A stretch of 51,391 nt of DNA from an uncultured Clostridia bacterium (GCA_944393125.1 CALXZB010000007.1:1-51391); one strand, 5' to 3'. Positions 32,947-42,836 are shown, counted from the stretch's first letter. Translations and numbers: made by a program. The notes: a model not told the origin generated them from the letters alone.

Positions 32947-33824
32947 AAAATCTTCTGTTCACGGGTGTTGCAACAGCTTTGGCTACTCCTTTTAATGAAA
33001 AAGGTGTTAATCTACAAGAATTTAAAAAATTTATTGACTTTCAGATTAGTTCTGGTATAAATGCTCTTGTGGTTTGTGGAACTACAGGAGAAGCTAGCAC
33101 TATGACTTCTGTAGAAAAAATACAAGCCATTGAATGTGCAGTTTCTTTTTCTCAAAAAAGAGTTCCGATAATTGTTGGCACAGGTTCAAATGATACTTCT
33201 GTTGCAATAATTAATTCTATTATTGCAGAAGAACTTGGAGCTGATGGTCTTTTATTAGTAACTCCATATTATAATAAAACTACACAAGAAGGTTTGATTA
33301 AACATTTTAAAACTATTGCTTCTTCTGTTTCTATTCCTATTATTTTGTACAATGTTCCTAGTAGAACTGGAATAAATATTTTGCCAGAAACTTGTTTAGA
33401 ACTTTCTAAAGTTGATAATATTATTGGAATTAAAGAAGCCAGTGGAAATATTTCACAGGTTGCTAAAATTGCTGAACTTTGTGGTGATAATTTTGCTATT
33501 TACTCTGGTAATGATGATCAAATTGTTCCTATATTGTCTTTAGGTGGTAAAGGTGTTATTTCTGTACTTTCTAATATAAAGCCAAAACTTACTTGTGATA
33601 TTGTTAATTCTTTTTTTAAAAATAATGTAAGTGATGCCTGTTCGTATCAATTACAAGCTTTACCATTAATTGAAAAATTATTTGAAGAAGTTAATCCTAT
33701 ACCTGTTAAATCTGCAATTAATATGATTGGATTTGATTTTGGAATTCCTCGCCTACCTTTAGTTGAATGTTCTTCTACTTTGAAAAAAGAAATTCAAAAT
33801 CTACTAGTTGAAAATCAACTTTAA
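32943..33824 (+). CDS. dapA: 4-hydroxy-tetrahydrodipicolinate synthase
   Basis: A 293-residue TIM-barrel aldolase that condenses pyruvate with aspartate semialdehyde. Its signature is VCGTTGEASTM, the catalytic Tyr is in ILYNVPSRTG (about residue 134) and the Schiff-base Lys is in IIGIKEASGN (about 162). Length is standard. It is translationally coupled to asd, which makes its substrate. The pair feeds meso-diaminopimelate, lysine and dipicolinate synthesis. Confidence 0.97.
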   Translation: MKNLLFTGVATALATPFNEKGVNLQEFKKFIDFQISSGINALVVCGTTGEASTMTSVEKIQAIECAVSFSQKRVPIIVGTGSNDTSVAIINSIIAEELGADGLLLVTPYYNKTTQEGLIKHFKTIASSVSIPIILYNVPSRTGINILPETCLELSKVDNIIGIKEASGNISQVAKIAELCGDNFAIYSGNDDQIVPILSLGGKGVISVLSNIKPKLTCDIVNSFFKNNVSDACSYQLQALPLIEKLFEEVNPIPVKSAINMIGFDFGIPRLPLVECSSTLKKEIQNLLVENQL

Positions 33825-33841
33825 TTTAGCTTTCAAAAAAA

Positions 33842-33869
33842 TTGTACTTACTATACTAAGTAAGTACAA
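33842..33869. terminator. Bidirectional terminator after dapA
   Basis: A perfect 11-bp stem (33842-33852 with 33859-33869, TTGTACTTACT and its complement) with a 6-base loop and a T-run after it on the plus strand. It separates dapA from the convergent CmpB-type gene. Confidence 0.9.
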
Positions 33870-33874
33870 CTTTT

Positions 33875-34663
33875 TTATTTTTTCCTTTTATATAACTTTT
33901 CAAAATTTTCTTTTGAGTCATCTATTTTTTCTCGAATTTCAGCTTTTGAATTATCTATTTTTATACGAATTTCTTCTTTTGATTCTTCAATTTTCTTTTT
34001 TATATCTTCCCATCTCTCATATAGAACATTTTCTTTGATTCTAGGGAATGCTCGAACAAGTCTTCTGTATAGAGCCATTTTCTTTCTAACAATTTTCTTA
34101 ACTTTGTCAGAAATTTCATTTGTATTGTCCTTAAATTCTTTAGATATTTCTTTTAAATTGAAGATTATTTTAAATGAAACTACAACATCTATAATAAAAA
34201 ATATGCTTATTATACTTAAAATAATATTTATTATTATACTTGGAATAACATTTAAGTATTTTATAAAAAATGGATTTATCCATATTGTAATTACAGTTCC
34301 TGCAATTCCAAAAGGTATTAATGTTTCAAGACATATACGTCCATTTATATTGAATTTTCTTTGACTATAATCCCACCATCTTGCTTTAAATATTTTTTCC
34401 ATAACAAAACTTGTTAAATATTCCAAGGTTCCACAAATCAAAATCGATAAGAAAAAAGTTGCTGATAAATCATCATGGTATTTGTGTAATAAAATTGTTA
34501 TTAGTATAACTCCACATCCATATATTGGGCAATATGGACCTATTAAAAATCCTCTATTTACGAATTTCTTTTCTCTTATAGAAATTTGTATTGTTTCCAT
34601 TGCCCAGCCCATAAATGAATATATATAAAACAGTGCTATATATTGTTCTATTTTGATTATCAT
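33875..34663 (-). CDS. Putative ABC transporter permease, CmpB type (PF06541-like)
   Basis: A 262-residue membrane protein with about five hydrophobic segments in the first 175 residues. It carries the family signatures FYIYSFMGWAMETI, NRGFLIGPYCPIYG and WWDYS. The last 85 residues form a charged, repetitive coiled coil (KKKIEESKEEIRIKID ... IREKIDDSKENF). The transporter name is inherited from databases; no ATPase partner is nearby. Its start overlaps the activase stop by four bases, so the two are co-translated. Confidence 0.85.
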   Translation of the reverse strand: MIIKIEQYIALFYIYSFMGWAMETIQISIREKKFVNRGFLIGPYCPIYGCGVILITILLHKYHDDLSATFFLSILICGTLEYLTSFVMEKIFKARWWDYSQRKFNINGRICLETLIPFGIAGTVITIWINPFFIKYLNVIPSIIINIILSIISIFFIIDVVVSFKIIFNLKEISKEFKDNTNEISDKVKKIVRKKMALYRRLVRAFPRIKENVLYERWEDIKKKIEESKEEIRIKIDNSKAEIREKIDDSKENFEKLYKRKK

Positions 34664-37600
34664 ACATTCTCCTTTTTCACATTATTATTTGTTTTATTTT
34701 CTTTTTCTAATATTTTTTTCTGTTTTTGCTTTAACTTCAAATTATCTTTAGCTACAGTCATAAGAAGTTTAATTCTATTAGTTTGATTTGCTTCACTTGC
34801 TCCTGGGTCATAGTCAACCGGCACAATGTTTGCATCAGGGTACATATCTCTAATTGTTTTTATAACACCTTTTCCAACAACATGGTTTGGTAAACAAGCA
34901 AATGGTTGAACACATACAATGTTAGGAATTCCATTTTCTATATATTCAAGCATTTCTGCTGTTAAAAACCATCCTTCTCCAGTTTGATTTCCTGTTGATA
35001 ATACAGATTTTACATTATCAGCAAGATGCCAAATATCACATGTTGGTAAATATCCTTTTTTAGATTTTTCTAAAGCTTTTCTTGTATCTTTTTCAAACAA
35101 ATCTATTAGTTTTATTATAGATTTGAATAACATCGCTTTTTTATTGTTATTTTTAAGTATTTGACTTGATATTACATTGTTACTTGCAATAAATTTAATA
35201 AATCCCATAAAGTCTGGTAAAACTACTTCTGCCCCTTCTTTTTCTAATAAGTTAGCAACAAAATTATTTCCAAATGGGTGATATTTTATTAATATTTCCC
35301 CAACTATTCCTACTTTTGGCTTTTCTTTTTGTTCATTCCATTCAATTTTTTCAAAATCTTCTACTATTTCATATATACTATTTGAAAATTCTTTGTTTTT
35401 TGCAGATAATAGTTTTTTACATTTTTCCATCCACTTATTAAATTTTTTTTCTGTTTCTCCTTTGTTTTTTTCATATGGTCTATTTTTGTATAACATTTTT
35501 TGTAATAGATCTCCATATATTACTGCTCGTAATAATTGTTCAAGTAATGGAAGTGTTAGTTTAAATCCCGGATTTTTTTCCATTCCTACTATATTAAATG
35601 ATATAACTGGTATTTTCTCAAGTCCTGCATCTTTTAATGCCTTACGAATAAATCCAATATAATTTGTAGCTCTACATCCTCCTCCTGTTTGTGACATTAT
35701 TAGTGCAGTTTTATCTAAATCATATTCTCCTGATTCTAATGCTTCTATCATTTGTCCTGTTGTTATAATAGATGGATAACATGCATCATTATTTACATAT
35801 TTTAGTCCTGTTTCAATTGTGTGTGGTGTACATTCTTTTAAAAGTTTTGCTTTATATCCTTGATTAGTTAATACTGTTTCTAAAAATTCAAAATGAATTG
35901 GTGCCATTTGTGGTATTAAAATGGTATAATCTTTTTTCATTTCCTCTGTAAATGGTACTCTATTTAGTTCATATTTTCCTGTTGCTTTCTCCTCATTTTT
36001 AGAGTTTAAACGTTTGTTAATACTTGCTAATAAAGAACGTAATCTAATTCTTACAGCTCCTAGATTATTTACTTCGTCTATCTTAATTAGAGTATACATT
36101 TTTCCAAAACTCGTTAAAATTTCTTCGACTTGATCTGTTGTTACAGCATCAACTCCACATCCAAATGAATTTATTTGTACAAGTTCTAAATTATCATGTC
36201 TACCTACAAAATCTGCTGCAGCATATAATCTTGAGTGAAACATCCATTGGTCTACAACTCTAAGTGGTCTTTCTGGTAATGTTTTATCTGCAATACTATC
36301 TTCTGTTAGTACACACATTCCTAAACTTGTTATAACTGTATCAATTCCATGATTTATCTCAGGATCTACATGATATGGTCTACCTGCTAAAACAATTCCT
36401 TTTAATTTGTTTTTTTCTATATATTCAAGGGTTTCTTTTCCTTTATTATGAATATCTTCTCTACATTTTTGGTATTCTGCTTCTGCTTTTGCAATAGCTT
36501 CTTTTAATTCTTTTTTATTAAAATTATATTCTTTAAATTCTTCAAGCTCTAGCATTCTTTTCATTAATTGTTTAGGCTCAAATGGTAAGAAAGGATTCAT
36601 AAATTTTATGTTATTAGTCTTTATTTCTTCAACATTATTTTTAATTACCTCTGAATAAGAAATTACAATTGGACAATTATATCTATTATTTGCATCTGAA
36701 TATTCTTTTCTTGAATATGGCATACATGGATAAAATATTGTTTTTATTCCTTTTTTTATAAGGCTTTCAATATGTCCATGTGATAATTTAGCAGGATAAC
36801 ATACAGATTCAGATGGCATTGATTCCATTCCTTTTTCATAGATTTTTCTTGTACTTTTTTCTGAAATTACAACTCTAAATCCTAAGTTTGTAAATAATGT
36901 AAACCAAAATGGATAATCTTCATACATGTTTAAAACTCTTGGAATTCCTATAGTTCCTCTTGGTGCATCCTTTTCTTCTAATGGTTTATAATTAAATAAT
37001 CTCTCATATTTGTATTTTACTAAATTAGGAAGTTCTTGATGACTATTTATAATTCCTTCACCTTTTTCGCATCTGTTTCCAGATATATATTTTTTTCCAT
37101 TACTAAATTTGTTTATTGTTAATTGGCAATGATTTTCACATCCATTACACCTTGTATGAGATATTTTTATGTCTAAACTATTTATTTGTTCTATTGTAGC
37201 TATAGTTGACTTATATTCCATATCCATATTTGCTTCATATTGTTCACATGCCAAAAGCGCCATTCCATATGCTCCCATTAGTCCTGCGATGTCTGGTCTT
37301 ATAACATTTCTTCCAACTATCAGTTCAAAAGCTCTTAATACTGCTTCATTATAAAAAGTTCCTCCTTGTACAACTATATGGCTTCCTAATTTTTTGGTGT
37401 CTCTAATTTTCATTACTTTTTGAATAGCATTTTTAATTACTGAATATGATAATCCTGCTGAAATATCTCCAACTGAATATCCTTCTTTTTGGGCTTGTTT
37501 TATTTTTGAGTTCATGAAAACTGTACATCTTGATCCCAAATCTACTGGGTTCTTAGCTTCTATTGCTTCTTTTACAAATTCTTCTATACTTAAGTTTAAA

Positions 37601-38979
37601 CTTTTAGCAAATGTTTCTATAAATGAGCCACATCCAGATGAACATGCTTCATTTAGCATTATGTTATCTATTGTATTATTTTTTAACTTGATATATTTCA
37701 TATCTTGTCCACCAATGTCTACTATACTGGTGACTTTAGGTTCAAATTTTTTAGCTGCTGTATAATGTGCAATTGTTTCAATTTCATTTAAATCTATATT
37801 TAATGCTGTTTGTATTAATTTTTCTCCATATCCTGTTACTCCACTATATCTAATAATAGCCTCTTTAGGTATAATCTTATATAATTCTTCAAGCATTTCA
37901 ATAACACTTTGAAGAGGTTTTCCTTCATTACTTTTATATAGTGAATATAACAATGTTCCTTCTCTATCTATTACAACCAATTTTGATGTTGTTGAACCTG
38001 CATCAATTCCTACAAAGCAGTCTCCTTTATACTTAGTTAAATCTTTTTTTAGAACTTTATCTTTTTCATGTCTTGTTTTAAATTCTTCGTATTCTACATT
38101 TGTTTTAAATAATGGTTGCAATGGCTGAGTAGTATTATCTTTTGAAGCTTTCAGTACTTGTATTTTACTTTTTAGTTTTTCTACACTTATAGGTATCATG
38201 TCTTTTGATTCTAAACAAGCTCCTTTAGCAACAAGTAAATGTGGTTCCTCTGGAACTATTGTCTGTTCAGGTGTTAAGTGTAATGTTTCTATAAATCTTG
38301 CTCTTAATTCTGGAATATATGTTAATGGTCCTCCTAAAAAAGCAACATTTCCTCTTATAGGTCTTCCACATGCCAAACCGCTTATTGTCTGATTTACAAC
38401 AGCTTGTAATATAGAAACTGCGATATCTTCTTTTTCTGCGCCTTCATTTAATAATGGTTGTACATCTGTTTTAGCAAATACACCACAACGTGATGCTATT
38501 GGATATATAGTTTTATATCCTTTTGCTAATTCATTTAATCCACTTGTATCTGTATTTAGCAATGAGGCCATCTGATCTAAAAATGCCCCTGTTCCTCCTG
38601 CACATGTTCCATTCATTCTCTGTTCAATAGATTTACCAAAATAGATTATTTTTGCGTCTTCTCCTCCTAGTTCTATTGCAACATCTGTTTGTGGAATATA
38701 TTTTTCTACTGCCCTTTTGCATGCAATAACTTCTTGTATAAATGGTACATCTAAAAAGTTAGCTGTACTCATTGCTCCAGAACCTGTTAATGCTATTGTA
38801 AATTCATTATTTTTATATTTTTCAACTAAATCTTCTAATACTTTACATACTGTATTTTTTGTATCTGAATAATGCCTTTTATATGATGTTTCTATTATAT
38901 CAAAATTTTTATCCATTACTGCAATTTTTACAGTTGTTGAACCTACATCCATTCCTATGTGTAATACTTCTTTCATCAT
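34660..38979 (-). CDS. 2-hydroxyacyl-CoA dehydratase activase-type protein, double ATPase fusion
   Basis: A 1439-residue iron-sulfur ATPase fusion of the BadF/BcrA/HgdC superfamily. The first ASKHA domain (about residues 4-265) begins HIGMDVGSTTVKIAV and has cysteines in NGTCAGGTGAF and SRCGVFAK. The second (about 320-580) begins FVGIDAGSTTSKLVV and has cysteines in NEACSSGCGSF and SRCTVFMN. A DUF2229 region follows (IGIPRVLNMYEDYPFWF, MPSESVCYPAKLSHGH), then an HgdB-like dehydratase region (about 1020-1400, VNNDACYPSIITTG, MSQTGGGCRATNY). Activases of this family use ATP to inject one electron into a dehydratase. No dehydratase operon is nearby and the substrate is unknown. Confidence 0.9.
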   Translation of the reverse strand: MMKEVLHIGMDVGSTTVKIAVMDKNFDIIETSYKRHYSDTKNTVCKVLEDLVEKYKNNEFTIALTGSGAMSTANFLDVPFIQEVIACKRAVEKYIPQTDVAIELGGEDAKIIYFGKSIEQRMNGTCAGGTGAFLDQMASLLNTDTSGLNELAKGYKTIYPIASRCGVFAKTDVQPLLNEGAEKEDIAVSILQAVVNQTISGLACGRPIRGNVAFLGGPLTYIPELRARFIETLHLTPEQTIVPEEPHLLVAKGACLESKDMIPISVEKLKSKIQVLKASKDNTTQPLQPLFKTNVEYEEFKTRHEKDKVLKKDLTKYKGDCFVGIDAGSTTSKLVVIDREGTLLYSLYKSNEGKPLQSVIEMLEELYKIIPKEAIIRYSGVTGYGEKLIQTALNIDLNEIETIAHYTAAKKFEPKVTSIVDIGGQDMKYIKLKNNTIDNIMLNEACSSGCGSFIETFAKSLNLSIEEFVKEAIEAKNPVDLGSRCTVFMNSKIKQAQKEGYSVGDISAGLSYSVIKNAIQKVMKIRDTKKLGSHIVVQGGTFYNEAVLRAFELIVGRNVIRPDIAGLMGAYGMALLACEQYEANMDMEYKSTIATIEQINSLDIKISHTRCNGCENHCQLTINKFSNGKKYISGNRCEKGEGIINSHQELPNLVKYKYERLFNYKPLEEKDAPRGTIGIPRVLNMYEDYPFWFTLFTNLGFRVVISEKSTRKIYEKGMESMPSESVCYPAKLSHGHIESLIKKGIKTIFYPCMPYSRKEYSDANNRYNCPIVISYSEVIKNNVEEIKTNNIKFMNPFLPFEPKQLMKRMLELEEFKEYNFNKKELKEAIAKAEAEYQKCREDIHNKGKETLEYIEKNKLKGIVLAGRPYHVDPEINHGIDTVITSLGMCVLTEDSIADKTLPERPLRVVDQWMFHSRLYAAADFVGRHDNLELVQINSFGCGVDAVTTDQVEEILTSFGKMYTLIKIDEVNNLGAVRIRLRSLLASINKRLNSKNEEKATGKYELNRVPFTEEMKKDYTILIPQMAPIHFEFLETVLTNQGYKAKLLKECTPHTIETGLKYVNNDACYPSIITTGQMIEALESGEYDLDKTALIMSQTGGGCRATNYIGFIRKALKDAGLEKIPVISFNIVGMEKNPGFKLTLPLLEQLLRAVIYGDLLQKMLYKNRPYEKNKGETEKKFNKWMEKCKKLLSAKNKEFSNSIYEIVEDFEKIEWNEQKEKPKVGIVGEILIKYHPFGNNFVANLLEKEGAEVVLPDFMGFIKFIASNNVISSQILKNNNKKAMLFKSIIKLIDLFEKDTRKALEKSKKGYLPTCDIWHLADNVKSVLSTGNQTGEGWFLTAEMLEYIENGIPNIVCVQPFACLPNHVVGKGVIKTIRDMYPDANIVPVDYDPGASEANQTNRIKLLMTVAKDNLKLKQKQKKILEKENKTNNNVKKENV

Positions 38980-39024
38980 TTTTCTCCTATATTATAAAAT
39001 CAATTCATAAATAAATATACCATA

Positions 39025-39047
39025 TTTGCTTGCTTTTTTCAAGCAAA
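39025..39047. other. Inverted repeat between the ABC transporter and the activase
   Basis: Perfect 8-bp arms TTTGCTTG/CAAGCAAA (39025-39032 with 39040-39047) with a 7-base loop sit just before the ABC transporter stop as read from the activase side. No good T-run follows on the minus strand, so it is a weak terminator or an RNA hairpin. Confidence 0.5.
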
Positions 39048-39050
39048 GAA

Positions 39051-41648
39051 CTATTCATTTCTTAACGCTTCTACTGGATCACGTTTGGCAGCAAATTTAG
39101 CTGGTATTAGTCCTGCAATCATTGTAAGAACAATGCTTATTATAACTAATATTATAGCTCCGGTTGTTGGTAATTTTGCTATTCCATAAATACCTGCTAT
39201 TGCTTTTATTCCTATATTGATAGGTATATTTAAAAGTAATGTTGCTCCTATTCCTATTAATCCTGCAATTAATCCAACTATTAAAGTTTCTGCATTAAAT
39301 ACTCTTGATATATCTTTTTTTGACGCTCCAATACTTCTTAATATTCCTATTTCTTTTGTTCTTTCTAGAACAGATATATATGTTATAATTCCTATCATTA
39401 TTGATGAAACTATTAAAGATATTCCAACAAATGCAATTAATGCATAACTTATTGCGTCAATGATTTTTGAAATAGATTTCATCATAATTCCTACTATATC
39501 TGTATAATTTATAACATTTTCTTCTTTTCCATCATTAGTTTGCTTATTATTATATTCACTAATTCTTGTTATTATCATATCTTTAGCTTCAAAGTCTTTT
39601 GGATATATGTTAATTGTTGATGGTTTATTTAAATCTACAACTCCTAGTTTTGAAAGATTATTTTCATATGTTGCATTAACATTTGATGTATATGTTGTCA
39701 TTAGTTCTGCAAGTTCTTCTTGTGTTAATGTTGCCATATATGCCTTTTGTTCATTTGACAATTGTGAAAATTCAAATGTTGATTCACTATCTTTTGAAAA
39801 TTCTAAACCTGTAAATACATTTATATTTGGATTTTCCTTTTGCTCTTTTACTATTTCTGTGTCATTTATCTTATTTATTACATATTCTTTTAATTCTTTA
39901 TTATATCCTATAAGACCTGCTCCTGATGATGTTACTGTTTGCTCATTAGGTTTTATTATTCCAACAATTTGGATTTCTTCTGCATTATTAACTAATTCTT
40001 CCATATATTTTGTATCTTCAGACATGTCTTGCCAAGCATTTCCAACTTTTTTATAATAATCTGTGTTTAATATAATTTTAAATTTATAATTTAGGAGATC
40101 TTCATATGAATAACTTTCCTTTTCACTTGCTTCTATTTTTTCTCCGTTTTTTATTTTTTCCATTGCATCACTTAATTCATTTACATCTTTTATTCCTAAA
40201 GAATATAATGTATAATCACTTATTTCATTATTTTCGTCTACAATCAAAACAACTTCATTATATTTTGTTGGCCATTTACCTGCAAGTACATCATATTGTG
40301 ATTCTAATAGTTCTTTATTATCAAGCATTTCTGTCCATACGTCAGTTTGCGTCATTGTTATACCACTTGACATCATAGAGTTTTGTTGTGCTGATATCAT
40401 ATCTCCAAACCCTAATTTTTCAAAAACTATACTTGGATTAACTTGTTGAATTTTTCCATCATCACCTTGTTTGTAAATGTTCAAATCTAAATTGTACTCA
40501 TATTGAATTGCATTAATATAGTCTTTTATGTCTGTTTCTCCACTTTCAAGATATTTCCTAAATTCTTCTAAATTATTTGTTTGTATCTTATTAGAAACAG
40601 TTTCTAACATGTCATTTACAATTGCTCTTGAATATATTTTTCCATCTTCGTGTTCAGTTTCTTCTCCATTGCCCATCATAGTTTCAATCATACTACTCAT
40701 ATCTATTGTTGCTTCTTGAATTGTTATTGGATATGAGGCTAATGTATCTTCTTGTACCCTATCTATATAATTTTGCATACCATTTGATAATGATAAAATT
40801 AGTGCAATCCCAATTATTCCAATACTTCCAGCAAATGATGTCAAAAATGTTCTTCCTTTTTTGGTCATTAAGTTATTTAAACTTAATTGTATAGCTGTTT
40901 TGAATTTCATTGATGCTTTTCCTGTTTTTTCTTTTTTGGTTTTTATTCTTTCTTTATCATCTTTATTAGAAGAATATGGGTTTGAATCATCTATAACTTT
41001 TCCATCTAGTAGTTTTATAATTCTTGATGAGTATTTTTCTGCCAAACTAGGATTATGTGTTACCATTATTATTAATCTGTCTTTTGAAATTTCTTTTAAA
41101 ATTTCCATTACTTGCACTGATGTTGCAGAATCTAATGCTCCTGTTGGTTCATCTGCTAGTAAAATGTCTGGATCATTTACTAATGCTCTTGCTATTGCCA
41201 CTCTTTGCATTTGTCCTCCTGACATTTGATTTGGTTTTTTATTTAATTGATCTCCTAATCCTACTTTTTCAAGTGCTTCTTTAGCACGCTTTCTTCTTTC
41301 TTCTTTTCCAACTCCTGAAATTGTTAATGCTAATTCGACATTAGCTAATACTGTTTGATGTGGTATTAAATTGTAACTTTGGAACACAAACCCTATAGAG
41401 TGGTTTCTATAAGTATCCCAGTCTTTATCTTTAAATTCTTTTGTTGATTTACCATTAATTAATAAATCTCCTGATGTATATCGGTCTAGACCTCCTATAA
41501 TATTTAAAAGTGTTGTTTTTCCACAACCACTTTGCCCTAATATTGATACAAATTCACTCTCTCTGAATTCTAAGTCTATTCCTTTTAAAGCTTTTACTTC
41601 ATTGTCTCCTGATAAATAGTTTTTGGTTATTCTTTTTAGTTGTAACAT
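39051..41648 (-). CDS. MacB-like ABC transporter, fused ATPase and permease
   Basis: An 865-residue fusion. The ATPase domain (residues 1-225) has Walker A GQSGCGKTTLL, the LolD/MacB-type signature MSGGQMQRVAIARAL and Walker B ILLADEPTGALD. A permease follows, with helix 1 at about 258-280, a large extracytoplasmic MacB-PCD-like domain (about 290-720) and three C-terminal FtsX helices (about 735-850, ending PAKFAAKRDPVEALRNE). The class usually acts in mechanotransmission, antimicrobial peptide export or resistance. No two-component system sits beside it, so the substrate is not predictable. Confidence 0.92.
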   Translation of the reverse strand: MLQLKRITKNYLSGDNEVKALKGIDLEFRESEFVSILGQSGCGKTTLLNIIGGLDRYTSGDLLINGKSTKEFKDKDWDTYRNHSIGFVFQSYNLIPHQTVLANVELALTISGVGKEERRKRAKEALEKVGLGDQLNKKPNQMSGGQMQRVAIARALVNDPDILLADEPTGALDSATSVQVMEILKEISKDRLIIMVTHNPSLAEKYSSRIIKLLDGKVIDDSNPYSSNKDDKERIKTKKEKTGKASMKFKTAIQLSLNNLMTKKGRTFLTSFAGSIGIIGIALILSLSNGMQNYIDRVQEDTLASYPITIQEATIDMSSMIETMMGNGEETEHEDGKIYSRAIVNDMLETVSNKIQTNNLEEFRKYLESGETDIKDYINAIQYEYNLDLNIYKQGDDGKIQQVNPSIVFEKLGFGDMISAQQNSMMSSGITMTQTDVWTEMLDNKELLESQYDVLAGKWPTKYNEVVLIVDENNEISDYTLYSLGIKDVNELSDAMEKIKNGEKIEASEKESYSYEDLLNYKFKIILNTDYYKKVGNAWQDMSEDTKYMEELVNNAEEIQIVGIIKPNEQTVTSSGAGLIGYNKELKEYVINKINDTEIVKEQKENPNINVFTGLEFSKDSESTFEFSQLSNEQKAYMATLTQEELAELMTTYTSNVNATYENNLSKLGVVDLNKPSTINIYPKDFEAKDMIITRISEYNNKQTNDGKEENVINYTDIVGIMMKSISKIIDAISYALIAFVGISLIVSSIMIGIITYISVLERTKEIGILRSIGASKKDISRVFNAETLIVGLIAGLIGIGATLLLNIPINIGIKAIAGIYGIAKLPTTGAIILVIISIVLTMIAGLIPAKFAAKRDPVEALRNE

Positions 41649-41731
41649 GATATTTTTCCTTTCATATAATAATAAATTATTTTACTATATGAATATGTCT
41701 TTTTTGTGAATTTTTATTTATTATAATAAAA

Positions 41732-41766
41732 TAGCCTATGCTATTTTGGAGAAATAACATAGGTTA
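41732..41766 (-). terminator. Terminator of the small coiled-coil gene
   Basis: A 14-bp stem with one mismatch and one G-U pair (41732-41745 with 41753-41766) has a 7-base loop. On the minus strand a T/A-rich tract follows. Confidence 0.75.
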
Positions 41767-41773
41767 CTTTTGA

Positions 41774-42157
41774 TTAGCTATTAGAATTTTCTAATTTTAA
41801 AATTCTTGCATTATGATTATCTAAAATTCTATTTATTGATTCAAACTCTTTTTGATGATCCTTAAATTTATCTGAACTAATTTCTCTTGCATCAAATAAT
41901 GCGTTTATTTTATCTGTAAGTGTATATTCTAATTGTGCCATTTTTTCTCTTTGTCTTACTAATTCTTCTGCATTTCTTTGTACTTCTATACCAAGTTGTT
42001 TTACATTTTTTTCAAGTTCATTAACATTGTCGTCTAGTTTGTTTACTTTGTCATCTAGCTTGTTTACTTTATCATCTAGCTTGTTTACTTTATCATCTAG
42101 TGAATCAATTTTACTAACTATAGTAATTAAAATTTGGTCTCTTTGCTCATCTGTCAT
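41774..42157 (-). CDS. Small coiled-coil protein with heptad repeats
   Basis: A 127-residue soluble protein that is almost entirely coiled coil. It opens MTDEQRDQILITIVSKIDSL, then repeats the heptad LDDKVNK three times (about residues 19-43) and continues with further heptads. There is no membrane segment, signal or enzyme motif. The RBS AAAGGAG is seven bases before the ATG. It is monocistronic, with its own perfect-consensus promoter and terminator, which suggests strong constitutive expression. The function is unknown; a structural or scaffolding role is only a guess. Confidence 0.8.
   Translation of the reverse strand: MTDEQRDQILITIVSKIDSLDDKVNKLDDKVNKLDDKVNKLDDNVNELEKNVKQLGIEVQRNAEELVRQREKMAQLEYTLTDKINALFDAREISSDKFKDHQKEFESINRILDNHNARILKLENSNS
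42030..42100 (-). repeat. 21-bp tandem repeats encoding coiled-coil heptads
   Basis: Three 21-bp units (42030-42050, 42051-42071, 42072-42092) plus a partial fourth. The second and third are identical and the first differs at a few positions. Each encodes one heptad, so gain or loss keeps both frame and coiled-coil register. Confidence 0.9.
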
Positions 42158-42187
42158 AAAATCACTCCTTTCTACAAATTTATTTAT

Positions 42188-42216
42188 ATTATATGTTCTT
42201 TTGTTTTATATGTCAA
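42188..42216 (-). promoter_or_regulatory. Perfect-consensus sigma-A promoter of the coiled-coil gene
   Basis: On the minus strand, TTGACA (42211-42216) and TATAAT (42188-42193) match consensus at all twelve positions with a 17-bp spacer. It lies about 31 bp before the start codon. Confidence 0.85.
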
Positions 42217-42317
42217 TATTTTTTTGTTGACAAAAATCGACATAAACTAGTTTTTTCATATAGGCTACTTTATTATTTTATTATTGTTTTTGCATATATA
42301 TTTAATGGAGGTAGTTC

Positions 42318-42836
42318 ATGAAAAAATATATTATTTATAGTACACTTTTTATAATGATTTTAGGAACATTGTTACATTTTACATACGATTGGTCCAACCA
42401 GAATCCTATTGTAGCAAGTTTTAGTGCAATAAATGAAAGCACTTGGGAACATTTAAAATTAGTATTTTTTCCAATGCTATTAACAACTATTGTTGGCTAT
42501 TTTTTATTTGGAAAGAATGTTCAAAATTTTTTATGTGCAAATATTTTAGGTATTATTACTGCAATTTCTTTTATTGTTATATTTTTCTATACTTACACAG
42601 GAATAATTGGAACTAATTTTGCAATTTTGGATATTGGTAGTTTTTTTGTATCAATACTACTAGGTGAATTTGTTATATATAAAGTCTTAAATTCTAATTT
42701 AAAATGCAATAAGTATTTAGCAATTACTGCTTTTATTTTATTACTTTTCTGTTTTATATTTTTTACTTATTTCCCACCAAAATTGGGATTATTTGAAGAC
42801 CCTTTAGCTGTTGATAATTTAAACTTAATAAATTAG
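42318..42836 (+). CDS. DUF6512-like integral membrane protein
   Basis: A 172-residue protein with five hydrophobic segments and little else. The conserved-looking block NPIVASFSAINESTWEHLKLVFFPML follows helix 1 and fits the DUF6512 family as I recall it. The RBS GGAGG is eight bases upstream. It lies about 100 bp before cotJA but seems separate, since a sporulation-type promoter lies in the gap. The role is unknown. Confidence 0.7.
   Translation: MKKYIIYSTLFIMILGTLLHFTYDWSNQNPIVASFSAINESTWEHLKLVFFPMLLTTIVGYFLFGKNVQNFLCANILGIITAISFIVIFFYTYTGIIGTNFAILDIGSFFVSILLGEFVIYKVLNSNLKCNKYLAITAFILLLFCFIFFTYFPPKLGLFEDPLAVDNLNLIN

Noticed and set aside
42030..42100. 21-bp direct repeats as an array or iteron set
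   Set aside because: They are contiguous, lie within a coding frame and encode coiled-coil heptads; there is no replication gene nearby.
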